Shown piece by piece: positions 17,105-26,360 of a stretch of 64,000 nucleotides of DNA. The translations under genes and the position numbers were made by a program. The stretch is taken from contig NZ_PHHD01000001.1 of the NCBI RefSeq assembly GCF_002813445.1, forward strand, positions 4,154,001 to 4,218,000. The letters run 5' to 3'. The notes below the pieces were generated by a model. That model made no database searches. It saw only the letters and a program-made list of their open reading frames with translations, and was not told the DNA's origin. The DNA comes from Pseudomonas tolaasii NCPPB 2192 (GTDB lineage Bacteria; Pseudomonadota; Gammaproteobacteria; Pseudomonadales; Pseudomonadaceae). Within the stretch, counting starts at the first letter, position 1; each line of letters starts with the position of its first letter.

Positions 17105-17130
17105 ACAGAAACCCCGGCACGGGGCCGGGG
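17105..17130 (-). terminator. Terminator of idh
   Basis: Minus strand: CCCCGGC-5 nt-GCCGGGG stem followed by a short interrupted T stretch (TTTCTGTTT), 22 nt after the idh stop. Confidence 0.7.
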
Positions 17131-17151
17131 CTTCTTTGCATCCTTACAACC

Positions 17152-19377
17152 TTACTTCAACTTGGCAATGGCCGCGTTGAGGGTGTTGCTTGGGCGCATG
17201 GCTTTGCTGGTCAGCTCAGGGTTCGGCGAGTAGTAACCGCCGATGTCCACTGGCTTGCCCTGTACGGCGTTGAGCTCGGCAACGATGGTTGCTTCGTTCT
17301 CGGTCAGGGTTTTGGCCAGTTCGCCAAACTGCGCTTGCAGTGCAGTGTCTTCGGTCTGGGCAGCCAGGGCTTGTGCCCAGTACAGCGCCAGGTAGAAGTG
17401 GCTGCCGCGGTTGTCGATGTTGCCGACTTTGCGCGATGGCGACTTGTTGTTGTCCAGGAACTGGCCGGTGGCCTGGTCCAGGGTTTTGGAGAGTACCAAG
17501 GCTTTCGGGTTGTTGTACGTCACACCCAAATGCTCGAGCGAGGCGGCCAGGGCCAGGAACTCGCCCAGGGAATCCCAGCGCAGGAAGTTCTCTTCCACCA
17601 GTTGCTGCACGTGTTTCGGAGCCGAACCGCCGGCGCCGGTTTCGAACAGGCCACCACCGTTCATCAGCGGCACGATGGACAACATCTTGGCGCTGGTGCC
17701 CAGTTCCATGATCGGGAACAGGTCGGTCAGGTAGTCACGCAGCACGTTGCCGGTCACCGAGATGGTGTCCAGGCCCTTGCGGGTGCGCTCCAGGGTGAAT
17801 TTCATCGCGTCGACCGGCGACATGATGCGGATGTCCAGGCCTTCGGTGTTGTGGTCTTTCAGGTAAGCCTGAACTTTCTCGACCACGACGCCGTCGTGCG
17901 CGCGTTTCGGGTCCAGCCAGAAAACGGCCGGGGTGTTGCTGGCGCGGGCGCGGTTGACGGCGAGTTTGACCCAGTCCTGGATCGGCGCGTCTTTGGTCTG
18001 GCACATGCGGAAGATGTCGCCGGCTTCAACCGCCTGTTCCATCAGCAGGGTGCCCTTGCTGTCGGTGACGCGAACCACGCCGTCAGCCTTGATCTGGAAG
18101 GTCTTGTCGTGGGAACCGTACTCTTCGGCTTTTTTCGCCATCAGGCCAACGTTTGGCACGCTGCCCATGGTGGTCGGGTCGAAAGCGCCATTGGCCTTGC
18201 AGTCTTCGATGACCGCCTGGTAGATGGTGGCGTAGCAGCGATCCGGGATCACGGCTTTGGTGTCGTGCAGTTGGCCATCGGTGCCCCACATTTTGCCGGA
18301 GTCACGGATCATGGCCGGCATCGAGGCGTCGACGATCACGTCGCTCGGCACGTGCAGGTTGGTGATGCCTTTGTCGGAGTTGACCATCGCGAGCGATGGG
18401 CGAGCGGCGTAGACCGCCTGAATGTCCGCTTCGATCTGCGCTTGCTGCTCGGCAGGCAAAGCCTTGATGCGAGCGTACAGGTCGCCGATGCCGTTGTTCA
18501 GGTTGAAGCCGATCTGGGCCAGCACGTCAGCGTGTTTGGTCAGGGCGTCTTTATAGAACTCGGCAACGATCTGGCCGAACATGATCGGGTCGGAGACCTT
18601 CATCATGGTGGCTTTCAGGTGAACCGACAGCAGTACGCCTTGTTTCTTGGCGTCTTCGATTTCGGCGGCGATGAACGCGCGCAGGGCTTTTTTGCTCAGC
18701 ACGGCGGTGTCGATGATTTCGCCGGCCTGTACCGAGGTTTTTTCCTTCAGAACGGACGCAGTGCCGTCTTTGGCGATCAGCTCGATTTTGACAGTGTCAG
18801 CGGCTTCGATCTGTACGGCTTTTTCGCTGCCGTAGAAGTCGCCACTGCTCATGTGAGCGATGTGCGACTTGGAGTCTGCAGCCCAGGCGCCCATCTTGTG
18901 CGGGTGCTTGCGTGCGTAGTTCTTGACCGACAGCGGTGCGCGGCGGTCGGAGTTGCCTTCGCGCAGTACCGGGTTCACGGCGCTGCCCTTGACCTTGTCG
19001 TAACGTGCGCGGGTTTCTTTTTCCGCGTCGGTGGTTACGGTTTCCGGGTAGTCCGGCAGGGCGTAGCCGAGGGCCTGTAGTTCCTTGATCGCAGCTTGCA
19101 GCTGAGGGGTCGAGGCGCTGATGTTAGGCAGTTTGATGATGTTGGCTTCAGGCGTTACGGCCAGGTCGCCCAGTTCGGCGAGGTGGTCCGGTACGGCTTT
19201 GGCGCCCAGTTGCTCGGGGAAGCTGGAGAGAATGCGCCCGGCAAGGGAGATGTCGCGGGTTTCCACAGCAATATCAGCTGAAGCGGTGAAGGCCTCTACG
19301 ATAGGCAGCAGTGAATAGGTGGCGAGGGCTGGGGCTTCGTCGGTGAAGGTGTAGATGATCTTCGAGCGGGTGGGCAT
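17152..19377 (-). CDS. idh: Isocitrate dehydrogenase (NADP+), monomeric type
   Basis: Oxidatively decarboxylates isocitrate to 2-oxoglutarate with NADP+. At 741 residues it is the large single-chain family, unrelated in length to the dimeric Icd encoded next door. The start is MPTRSKIIYTFTDEAPALAT, and the conserved substrate-binding stretch VLREGNSDRRAP (about residues 136–147) is present. It is transcribed away from icd, and both reading frames are intact, so the cell likely makes two isozymes. The upstream region carries an 18-bp near-palindrome overlapping a putative -10. Confidence 0.98.
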   Translation of the reverse strand: MPTRSKIIYTFTDEAPALATYSLLPIVEAFTASADIAVETRDISLAGRILSSFPEQLGAKAVPDHLAELGDLAVTPEANIIKLPNISASTPQLQAAIKELQALGYALPDYPETVTTDAEKETRARYDKVKGSAVNPVLREGNSDRRAPLSVKNYARKHPHKMGAWAADSKSHIAHMSSGDFYGSEKAVQIEAADTVKIELIAKDGTASVLKEKTSVQAGEIIDTAVLSKKALRAFIAAEIEDAKKQGVLLSVHLKATMMKVSDPIMFGQIVAEFYKDALTKHADVLAQIGFNLNNGIGDLYARIKALPAEQQAQIEADIQAVYAARPSLAMVNSDKGITNLHVPSDVIVDASMPAMIRDSGKMWGTDGQLHDTKAVIPDRCYATIYQAVIEDCKANGAFDPTTMGSVPNVGLMAKKAEEYGSHDKTFQIKADGVVRVTDSKGTLLMEQAVEAGDIFRMCQTKDAPIQDWVKLAVNRARASNTPAVFWLDPKRAHDGVVVEKVQAYLKDHNTEGLDIRIMSPVDAMKFTLERTRKGLDTISVTGNVLRDYLTDLFPIMELGTSAKMLSIVPLMNGGGLFETGAGGSAPKHVQQLVEENFLRWDSLGEFLALAASLEHLGVTYNNPKALVLSKTLDQATGQFLDNNKSPSRKVGNIDNRGSHFYLALYWAQALAAQTEDTALQAQFGELAKTLTENEATIVAELNAVQGKPVDIGGYYSPNPELTSKAMRPSNTLNAAIAKLK

Positions 19378-19870
19378 ATTCGGATTAACTCTCTTCTTTG
19401 CTGAAAGCGTGCGCAGAAACTCGAGATGCGCCGGGTGGAGCGCGTTCGTTCAAAGTCATCCATGAGCGAAATGTCGAGGTTTCTTCGCGGTGATGTTGGG
19501 TTGCATCAGTCGAGCGTCAAGCGGGTGGACTATTGTAATAGTCCTGCTTTCTGGTGGAAGGCCCGGTTCTAGAGCGGTCCGCCGTCGTGACTCTTGGGTC
19601 AGCGGCGGCATTATACATAGGTCGCTATGCTTACGCCGAGCCTTCATACAAAAGGTGTGTCGTCCATTGGTCTAAAGGTCGCAGGTGCCAGACGCTGCTG
19701 CAGTGAGCGCGATGTGCTCAAGATTGGCGATTTTGCCTTCTATCTGAAGCTTGTAGGCGACTTAATGTGCTGTTTTCGATGCAAATGAGCATGGCGCGAG
19801 GTTTCAGTCGCCATTTATCTGGAGTAGGCTCGAACGCAGCCAGATGTTCAATCCATAGATGGAGTTCAAC
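19378..19870. other. Divergent regulatory region between idh and icd
   Basis: This 493-bp region has no supported gene. It contains the 8+8 palindrome at 19527–19544 on the idh side. On the icd side lies a long stretch (about 19600–19860) without strong promoter matches; the icd ribosome-binding site is GGAG, 7 nt before ATG 19871. The length leaves room for two independently regulated promoters. Confidence 0.5.
19527..19544. promoter_or_regulatory. Palindrome GGACTATTGTAATAGTCC upstream of idh
   Basis: Perfect 8-bp arms around a central GT. On the minus strand the palindrome contains TACAAT, a 5/6 match to a sigma70 -10, about 155 bp upstream of the idh start codon. A -35-like CTTCCA lies 17 bp upstream. 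This arrangement suggests a repressor operator over the idh promoter. The regulator is unknown to me. Confidence 0.5.
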
Positions 19871-21127
19871 ATGGGATACAAGAAGATTCAGGTTCCGGCA
19901 GTCGGCGAAAAGATCACCGTCAACGCAGACCATTCTCTCAATGTTCCTGACCAGCCGATCATCCCTTATATAGAAGGTGACGGTATTGGCGTCGACATCA
20001 GCCCGGTGATGATCAAGGTGGTCGACGCCGCTGTTGAAAAGGCCTACGGCGGCAAGCGCAAAATCTCCTGGATGGAGGTTTATGCTGGCGAAAAAGCAAC
20101 TCAAGTCTACGACCAGGACACCTGGCTGCCCCAGGAAACCCTGGATGCGGTCAAGGATTACGTCGTGTCCATCAAAGGGCCGCTGACCACGCCGGTGGGT
20201 GGCGGTATCCGTTCGCTGAACGTGGCCCTGCGTCAGCAGCTCGACCTCTATGTGTGCCTGCGCCCGGTGCGCTGGTTTGAAGGTGTGCCCAGCCCGGTCA
20301 AGAAACCGGGTGATGTGGACATGACCATTTTCCGTGAGAACTCCGAAGACATTTACGCCGGGATCGAGTGGAAGGCCGGCTCGCCCGAAGCGATCAAGGT
20401 CATCAAGTTCCTGAAAGAAGAGATGGGCGTGACCAAGATCCGCTTTGATCAGGATTGCGGGATTGGCGTGAAGCCTGTCTCGAAGGAGGGCACCAAGCGT
20501 CTGGCGCGCAAAGCCCTGCAATATGTGGTGGATAATGACCGTGACTCGCTGACCATCGTGCACAAAGGCAACATCATGAAGTTCACCGAGGGGGCCTTCA
20601 AGGAGTGGGCTTACGAGGTGGCGGCTGAAGAGTTCGGCGCGACCCTGCTCGACGGCGGGCCGTGGATGCAGTTCAAGAACCCGAAAACCGGCAAGAACGT
20701 GGTGGTCAAGGACGCGATTGCCGACGCCATGTTGCAGCAGATCCTGTTGCGCCCGGCCGAGTATGACGTGATCGCGACTCTCAACCTGAACGGCGACTAC
20801 TTGTCTGACGCCCTGGCGGCAGAGGTGGGCGGTATCGGTATTGCGCCGGGCGCCAACCTGTCCGACACCGTGGCGATGTTCGAAGCCACTCACGGCACGG
20901 CGCCTAAATACGCGGGCAAGGACCAGGTCAACCCGGGGTCGCTGATTCTGTCGGCGGAAATGATGCTGCGGCACATGGGCTGGACCGAGGCGGCCGACCT
21001 GATTATCAAGGGCACCAATGGCGCAATTTCGGCCAAGACCGTGACCTATGACTTCGAGCGCTTGATGGACGGCGCGAAGCTGGTGTCGTCGTCTGGCTTT
21101 GGGGATGCGTTGATTTCGCATATGTAA
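19871..21127 (+). CDS. icd: Isocitrate dehydrogenase (NADP+), dimeric type
   Basis: TCA-cycle enzyme of the classical decarboxylating dehydrogenase family, 418 residues. The segment TTPVGGGIRSLNVALRQ contains Ser115, equivalent to E. coli Ser113, the site phosphorylated by AceK to divert isocitrate into the glyoxylate shunt. The start ATG 19871 has GGAG 7 nt upstream; an ATG 12 bp earlier overlaps that site and is less likely. A bidirectional terminator follows. Confidence 0.98.
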   Translation: MGYKKIQVPAVGEKITVNADHSLNVPDQPIIPYIEGDGIGVDISPVMIKVVDAAVEKAYGGKRKISWMEVYAGEKATQVYDQDTWLPQETLDAVKDYVVSIKGPLTTPVGGGIRSLNVALRQQLDLYVCLRPVRWFEGVPSPVKKPGDVDMTIFRENSEDIYAGIEWKAGSPEAIKVIKFLKEEMGVTKIRFDQDCGIGVKPVSKEGTKRLARKALQYVVDNDRDSLTIVHKGNIMKFTEGAFKEWAYEVAAEEFGATLLDGGPWMQFKNPKTGKNVVVKDAIADAMLQQILLRPAEYDVIATLNLNGDYLSDALAAEVGGIGIAPGANLSDTVAMFEATHGTAPKYAGKDQVNPGSLILSAEMMLRHMGWTEAADLIIKGTNGAISAKTVTYDFERLMDGAKLVSSSGFGDALISHM

Positions 21128-21138
21128 CGCAGCCGCTT

Positions 21139-21180
21139 AAAAAGCCAGCCACCCCTGTGAAACGGAGTGGCTGGCTTTTT
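21139..21180. terminator. Bidirectional terminator between icd and cspD
   Basis: A stem of AAAAAGCCAGCCAC paired with GTGGCTGGCTTTTT around a 14-nt loop. With T runs on both strands it serves the convergent icd and cspD genes. Confidence 0.9.
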
Positions 21181-21196
21181 AATTGGGTTTACTCAG

Positions 21197-21457
21197 TCAG
21201 GCCGGTAGTCTTACTGATTGTTGAGTGTGGCCTTCCTTTGGGGTGTCAGTCGCGGTTTGCACTATGATCTTCGAAGCGTGCAAGCCTTTCGGTCCTTGAG
21301 TAATCTCAAATGAAACCGCTTGGCCGGCTTTCAGCGTTTTGTACCCGTCCAATTGGATCGCCGAGAAATGCGCAAAAAGGTCTTCTTCCTTGCCGTCTTC
21401 GTTGATGAAGCCGTAACCCTTGACATTGTTGAACCACTTGACTTTACCGCTAGCCAT
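21197..21457 (-). CDS. cspD: Cold-shock domain protein CspD
   Basis: An 86-residue protein with an N-terminal cold-shock domain. The RNA-binding motifs are KGYGFI and LFAHFS, and the protein begins MASGKVKWFNN. The C-terminal tail beyond residue 68 (QTATDTPKEGHTQQ) is longer than in CspA and typical of CspD, which in E. coli inhibits replication in stationary phase. ATG 21457 is chosen because GAGG lies about 9 nt upstream; the ATG two codons earlier is too close to it. It is divergent from clpS, the conserved arrangement. Confidence 0.93.
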   Translation of the reverse strand: MASGKVKWFNNVKGYGFINEDGKEEDLFAHFSAIQLDGYKTLKAGQAVSFEITQGPKGLHASKIIVQTATDTPKEGHTQQSVRLPA

Positions 21458-21681
21458 AGCCATATCCCTCTGCACCAGACTCCATCACTGGAGTATCATC
21501 CAGTTTATCCGTCCTAACCCGAATAAATAAGGTTGACTGCGCGGACCTTTTTTACCCACTGTGGGTTCTATTGGTTGTAACACCGTTTCACCGATAGTCA
21601 AGGCAGCCCGACGTTCAGAGTTGAATTTCTGACAGGTCGCCCCCACCACTGTATTTGAACCACTGACGAACCTTTCTTTCC

Positions 21682-22050
21682 ATGCATGCAAACAGCCAGA
21701 TTCGACTAACATTCAATCAGGATCGCCCGGATCAGGAACATGACGACGACGGTTCTGCAGGCATTGCTGTTCAGGAGGCCAAGCCCGCTCTGCAGGCGCC
21801 GCCGATGTACAAGGTGGTTTTGTTTAATGATGATTACACACCGATGGATTTCGTCGTCGAAGTGCTCGAGGTGTTTTTTAACCTGAACCGCGAGTTGGCG
21901 ACCAAGGTAATGCTGGCCGTTCACACAGAAGGACGGGCAGTATGTGGAGTGTTTACCCGCGACATCGCCGAGACAAAGGCCATGCAGGTCAACCAGTACG
22001 CCAGGGAAAGCCAGCATCCGCTACTCTGTGAAATCGAGAAGGACGGTTAA
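21682..22050 (+). CDS. clpS: ATP-dependent Clp protease adaptor ClpS
   Basis: A 122-residue adaptor that recognises N-degron residues (Leu, Phe, Tyr, Trp) and hands the substrates to ClpAP. The unstructured N-terminus is followed by the conserved core PPMYKVVLFNDDYTPMDFVVEVLEVFF, which includes the NDDYTPMD substrate pocket. It is 29 bp upstream of clpA, with bpt and aat, which make N-degrons, only 3–4 kb away. Confidence 0.97.
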   Translation: MHANSQIRLTFNQDRPDQEHDDDGSAGIAVQEAKPALQAPPMYKVVLFNDDYTPMDFVVEVLEVFFNLNRELATKVMLAVHTEGRAVCGVFTRDIAETKAMQVNQYARESQHPLLCEIEKDG

Positions 22051-22079
22051 CGCCGACCACTTGGGTATGAGGTGAAGCT

Positions 22080-24350
22080 ATGTTAAACCGCGAGCTCGAA
22101 GTCACCCTCAATCTTGCCTTCAAGGAGGCTCGTTCGAAGCGTCATGAATTCATGACCGTCGAGCACCTGCTGCTGGCACTTTTGGATAACGAAGCTGCCG
22201 CCACCGTTTTGCGTGCGTGCGGCGCCAACCTCGACAAACTCAAGCATGACCTGCAGGAGTTTATCGACTCCACTACGCCACTTATTCCCGTGCACGATGA
22301 AGACCGTGAAACCCAGCCAACCCTGGGCTTCCAGCGCGTACTTCAGCGTGCCGTATTCCATGTACAGAGCTCCGGCAAGCGAGAAGTTACAGGCGCCAAC
22401 GTGCTTGTGGCGATTTTCAGCGAGCAGGAAAGCCAGGCAGTGTTCCTGCTTAAACAGCAGAGCGTTGCCCGTATCGATGTCGTCAACTACATCGCCCACG
22501 GTATCTCCAAGGTGCCCGGGCACGGCGATCATTCCGAGGGTGAGCAGGATATGCAGGACGACGAGGGCGGTGAGTCTTCTTCTTCAAGCAACCCACTGGA
22601 TGCCTATGCCAGCAACCTCAACGAGCTGGCGCGCCAGGGGCGGATCGATCCGCTGGTGGGGCGTGAGCTTGAGGTTGAGCGCGTAGCGCAGATCCTCGCG
22701 CGTCGTCGTAAAAACAATCCGTTGCTGGTGGGCGAGGCGGGCGTGGGTAAAACCGCGATTGCCGAGGGCCTGGCCAAGCGCATTGTTGATAATCAGGTAC
22801 CGGACTTGCTGGCCAACAGCGTCGTCTATTCTCTGGACCTGGGCGCGCTGCTCGCCGGGACCAAGTACCGTGGCGATTTCGAGAAGCGCTTCAAGGCGCT
22901 GCTCGGCGAGTTGAAAAAACGCCCGCAGGCGATCCTGTTCATCGACGAAATTCACACCATCATCGGTGCCGGTGCGGCATCCGGCGGCGTGATGGATGCG
23001 TCCAACCTGCTCAAGCCGTTGCTGTCTTCGGGTGATATCCGCTGCATCGGTTCCACCACCTTCCAGGAATTTCGCGGCATCTTCGAGAAAGACCGTGCCC
23101 TGGCGCGTCGCTTCCAGAAAGTCGATGTGTCCGAGCCTTCGGTTGAAGACACCATCGGCATCCTGCGCGGGCTGAAGGGGCGCTTCGAGGCGCACCACGG
23201 CATCGAGTACACCGATGAGGCCCTGCGTTCGGCGGCTGAGCTGGCGTCGCGCTACATCAATGACCGGCACATGCCGGACAAGGCCATCGACGTGATCGAC
23301 GAGGCGGGCGCCTTCCAGCGTCTGCAACCGGTCGAGAAGCGTGTGAAGCGTATCGACGTGCCTCAGGTTGAGGACATCGTGGCGAAGATCGCGCGGATTC
23401 CGCCAAAACACGTCACCAGCTCCGACAAGGAACTGCTGCGTAACCTGGAGCGTGACCTCAAGCTGACCGTATTTGGTCAGGACGCGGCCATCGACTCGTT
23501 GTCCACGGCGATCAAACTGTCGCGTGCGGGCCTCAAGTCGCCAGACAAACCTGTCGGTTCGTTCCTGTTCGCCGGCCCGACCGGCGTGGGCAAGACCGAG
23601 GCGGCGCGCCAGTTGGCCAAGGCCATGGGCATCGAGCTGGTCCGTTTCGACATGTCCGAGTACATGGAGCGCCACACTGTGTCGCGCCTGATCGGTGCGC
23701 CTCCGGGCTATGTCGGGTTCGACCAGGGTGGCCTGTTGACCGAAGCGATCACCAAGCAGCCGCATTGCGTGCTGTTGCTCGATGAAATCGAGAAGGCTCA
23801 CCCGGAAGTCTTCAACCTGCTGCTGCAGGTGATGGACCACGGTACCCTGACCGACAACAACGGGCGCAAGGCGGACTTCCGCAACGTGATCGTGATCATG
23901 ACTACCAACGCCGGTGCCGAAACGGCCGCGCGGGCCTCGATCGGTTTCAGCCATCAGGATCACTCTTCCGATGCCATGGAAGTGATCAAGAAAAGCTTTA
24001 CGCCGGAGTTCCGCAACCGTCTGGACACCATTATCCAGTTTGGTCGCCTCAGCCATGAGGTCATCAAAAGCGTGGTGGACAAGTTCCTCACCGAGCTTCA
24101 AGCGCAGTTGGAAGACAAGCGCGTGCAGCTGGAAGTTACGGACGCGGCGCGCAGCTGGCTGGCCGAGGGTGGTTACGACGCAGCCATGGGCGCTCGCCCA
24201 ATGGCACGTCTGATCCAGGACAAGATCAAGCGGCCACTGGCCGAAGAGATCCTGTTTGGCGAGCTTTCCGACCATGGTGGCGTGGTGCATATCGACCTGA
24301 AGGACGGCGAGCTGACCTTCGAGTTCGAAACCACGGCTGAAATGGCCTGA
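22080..24350 (+). CDS. clpA: ATP-dependent Clp protease ATP-binding subunit ClpA
   Basis: AAA+ unfoldase that feeds substrates to ClpP. The protein is 756 residues. The Clp N-domain spans about 1–140, the first AAA+ module has Walker A GEAGVGKT at 218–225, and the second has GPTGVGKT near 500. The linker at 150–172 is acidic and serine-rich (EGEQDMQDDEGGESSSSS). It follows clpS directly and is ended by a strong terminator. Confidence 0.98.
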   Translation: MLNRELEVTLNLAFKEARSKRHEFMTVEHLLLALLDNEAAATVLRACGANLDKLKHDLQEFIDSTTPLIPVHDEDRETQPTLGFQRVLQRAVFHVQSSGKREVTGANVLVAIFSEQESQAVFLLKQQSVARIDVVNYIAHGISKVPGHGDHSEGEQDMQDDEGGESSSSSNPLDAYASNLNELARQGRIDPLVGRELEVERVAQILARRRKNNPLLVGEAGVGKTAIAEGLAKRIVDNQVPDLLANSVVYSLDLGALLAGTKYRGDFEKRFKALLGELKKRPQAILFIDEIHTIIGAGAASGGVMDASNLLKPLLSSGDIRCIGSTTFQEFRGIFEKDRALARRFQKVDVSEPSVEDTIGILRGLKGRFEAHHGIEYTDEALRSAAELASRYINDRHMPDKAIDVIDEAGAFQRLQPVEKRVKRIDVPQVEDIVAKIARIPPKHVTSSDKELLRNLERDLKLTVFGQDAAIDSLSTAIKLSRAGLKSPDKPVGSFLFAGPTGVGKTEAARQLAKAMGIELVRFDMSEYMERHTVSRLIGAPPGYVGFDQGGLLTEAITKQPHCVLLLDEIEKAHPEVFNLLLQVMDHGTLTDNNGRKADFRNVIVIMTTNAGAETAARASIGFSHQDHSSDAMEVIKKSFTPEFRNRLDTIIQFGRLSHEVIKSVVDKFLTELQAQLEDKRVQLEVTDAARSWLAEGGYDAAMGARPMARLIQDKIKRPLAEEILFGELSDHGGVVHIDLKDGELTFEFETTAEMA

Positions 24351-24371
24351 TAACTGACCGCTACAAAGCAA

Positions 24372-24395
24372 AAGGCGCCGAAAGGCGCCTTTTTG
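24372..24395 (+). terminator. Terminator of clpA
   Basis: AAGGCGCC-GAAA-GGCGCCTT followed by TTT: a GAAA tetraloop hairpin about 20 nt after the clpA stop. Confidence 0.92.
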
Positions 24396-24436
24396 CTGTG
24401 TTGGAATTCGCCTGTCGGATCAAATGAAGATCACCT

Positions 24437-24523
24437 GTGGGAGCTGGCTTGCCTGCGATGGCGGTCTGTCAGAAAAGTATTTTGCAACTGGCACTCCACT
24501 ATCGCAGGCAAGCCAGCTCCCAC
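24437..24523. repeat. REP doublet 4
   Basis: Inverted pair of CTGGC-type units with GTGGGAG outermost, between the clpA and infA terminators. Confidence 0.92.
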
Positions 24524-24557
24524 ATGGGTCATGTGGTATCAGGTAAATCGCACACAC

Positions 24558-24585
24558 AAAAACGCCCGGCATAACCGGGCGTTTT
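24558..24585. terminator. Terminator of infA (bidirectional)
   Basis: AAAACGCCCGG-CATAA-CCGGGCGTTTT. It lies 12 nt past the infA stop on the minus strand, with T runs on both strands. Confidence 0.9.
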
Positions 24586-24597
24586 GTATTGACTTGC

Positions 24598-24816
24598 TTA
24601 GCGAGCGCGGTAAGTGATGCGCCCTTTGCTCAAGTCATAGGGCGTCAGCTCGACGCGCACTTTGTCACCGGTAAGAATACGAATGTAGTTCTTGCGCATC
24701 TTGCCGGAGATATGCGCGGTTACGACGTGCCCATTTTCCAACTCCACACGAAACATGGTGTTGGGCAGGGTGTCGACGACAGTGCCTTCCATTTCGAAGC
24801 TGTCTTCTTTCGACAT
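24598..24816 (-). CDS. infA: Translation initiation factor IF-1
   Basis: A 72-residue single OB-fold (S1-like) protein that binds the ribosomal A site during initiation. The sequence [30 protein letters not shown] to GRITYRAR is full length and canonical. The frame stays open upstream of ATG 24816, but the known start is clear. Confidence 0.98.
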
Positions 24817-24916
24817 GCAGTAAAGCCCTCGGTATCCAGTGAATGGCCCGGTGCAACTGCGCCAGGCAAAAGCGGCGTGCATTGTGCCCGAAAAAGGGTG
24901 TTCAAGCCAAGGGGTT

Positions 24917-25624
24917 CTAGTTAAGCACGACCCATCTTTGATTAATCAGCAGCTCAATGGGCCGATATTGGGTCTTGTAGTTCATCTTTTTGCAGTTTTT
25001 GATCCAGTACCCGAGGTATACCGCTTCCAGTTCCAGGCGCAATGCTTCGCCGATTTGCCACAGGATGGCGAACCGGCCCAGGCTGCGCCTTTCTTCCGCA
25101 GGTTCATAAAAGGTGTACACCGCCGAAAGGCCGTTGGGCAGCAGGTCGGTTACGGCGACGGCCACGAGGCGGCCGTCGAGGCGGAACTCATAGAACCGTG
25201 AAAACGGCAGGTCGCGCACCAGAAACGTTGAAAACTGGTCACGGCTGGGCGGAAACATATCGCCGTCGGCGTGGCGTTGTTCGATGTAGCGCTGGTAAAG
25301 GTCGAAATACTCTTCGCTGAAGTGCGGCTTGGTGGCGGTGACCGTCAGGTCGGCATTGCGCTTGAGGATGCGCTTCTGGTTACGGTCCGGCAGAAACTGC
25401 GCCACCGGGATGCGCGCCGGAACGCACGCGTTGCAGTTCTGGCAATGGGGGCGGTACAAATGATCGCCGCTGCGCCGGAACCCCATCTCCGACAGGTCGG
25501 CGTACACGTGCACGTCCATGGGCTGGCTGGGGTCGAGGAACAGCGTGGTGGCCTGCTCGTCGGGCAGATAGCTGCAAGAGTGGGCTTGAGTGGCATAAAA
25601 CTTCAAGCGCGCCAGCTCGGTCAT
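24917..25624 (-). CDS. bpt: Aspartate/glutamate leucyltransferase (Bpt)
   Basis: A 235-residue aminoacyl-tRNA–protein transferase related to eukaryotic Ate1. In bacteria it adds leucine to N-terminal Asp or Glu, creating ClpS-recognised degrons. The N-terminal region has the conserved cysteines of [14 protein letters not shown] (the CxxC pattern of the family), and the C-terminal GNAT-like domain has [20 protein letters not shown] 25624 is preferred to a TTG two codons upstream. It pairs with aat just upstream, 55 bp away. Confidence 0.95.
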
Positions 25625-25679
25625 GATCAACCCTCGGATAAGCTTTGAAATAAGTGTAAGCCAGGTGCGAGCAAGTCGC

Positions 25680-26360
25680 CTAGGAAACCCACGGTCCAGA
25701 GCAGGGTTGATCCAGGTGGTTGTGCAAATAGTTGGCGAAATCTTCGCGCGGGATGGCCCGGGCGCCGAGGCTGTGCAAGTGATCGTTGGGCATCTGGCAG
25801 TCGATCAGCACGAAACCCCACGCCTGCAGGTGGCGGGTGAGGGTGGCGAAGCCGAATTTTGAGGCATTGTCGGCACGGCTGAACATGGATTCGCCAAAGA
25901 ACAGTCGGCCCATGGCCAGGCCGTACAGGCCGCCGACGAGCTCGCCGTTGTCCCACACCTCCACCGAGTGCGCATAGCCGCGCCGGTGCAGCTCCTGATA
26001 GGCGCTTTGAATACCCTCGGTGATCCACGTACCGTCGGCGTAGGCACGAGGCGCCGCGCAGGCCTGGATGACGGCAGCGAAGTCCTGGTCGAATGTCACG
26101 GTGTAACGCTGCTGGCGCAATAATTTGCCGAGGCTGCGTGACACATGCAGCTCGTCGGGGAAAATCACTGTGCGCGGGTCGGGCGACCACCACAGAATCG
26201 GCTGGCCTTCGGAAAACCACGGAAAGCAGCCGTGGCGGTAGGCCTGGATCAGGCGTTCGGCCGACAGGTCGCCACCGGCAGCCAGCAGGCCATTGGGTTC
26301 GCGCATGGCCTTGGCCAGTGGCGGAAATGTCAGGGAATCGCGTTGCAACCAGGTCAGCAT
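25680..26360 (-). CDS. aat: Leucyl/phenylalanyl-tRNA–protein transferase
   Basis: Transfers Leu or Phe from tRNA to N-terminal Arg or Lys of proteins, marking them for ClpS–ClpAP. The protein is 226 residues. Signature segments are FPPLAKAMREPNGLLAAGGDLS, YRHGCFPWFSEGQPILWWSPDPR and GESMFSRADNASKFG. I use ATG 26360 (MLTWLQRDSLTFPP). An upstream open extension of 92 codons is not family-like. Same strand as bpt and infA. Confidence 0.97.
   Translation of the reverse strand: MLTWLQRDSLTFPPLAKAMREPNGLLAAGGDLSAERLIQAYRHGCFPWFSEGQPILWWSPDPRTVIFPDELHVSRSLGKLLRQQRYTVTFDQDFAAVIQACAAPRAYADGTWITEGIQSAYQELHRRGYAHSVEVWDNGELVGGLYGLAMGRLFFGESMFSRADNASKFGFATLTRHLQAWGFVLIDCQMPNDHLHSLGARAIPREDFANYLHNHLDQPCSGPWVS

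Noticed and set aside
19456..19647. 63-codon minus-strand ORF in the idh–icd gap
   Set aside because: No ribosome-binding site; it overlaps the idh palindrome and promoter zone; composition not gene-like.
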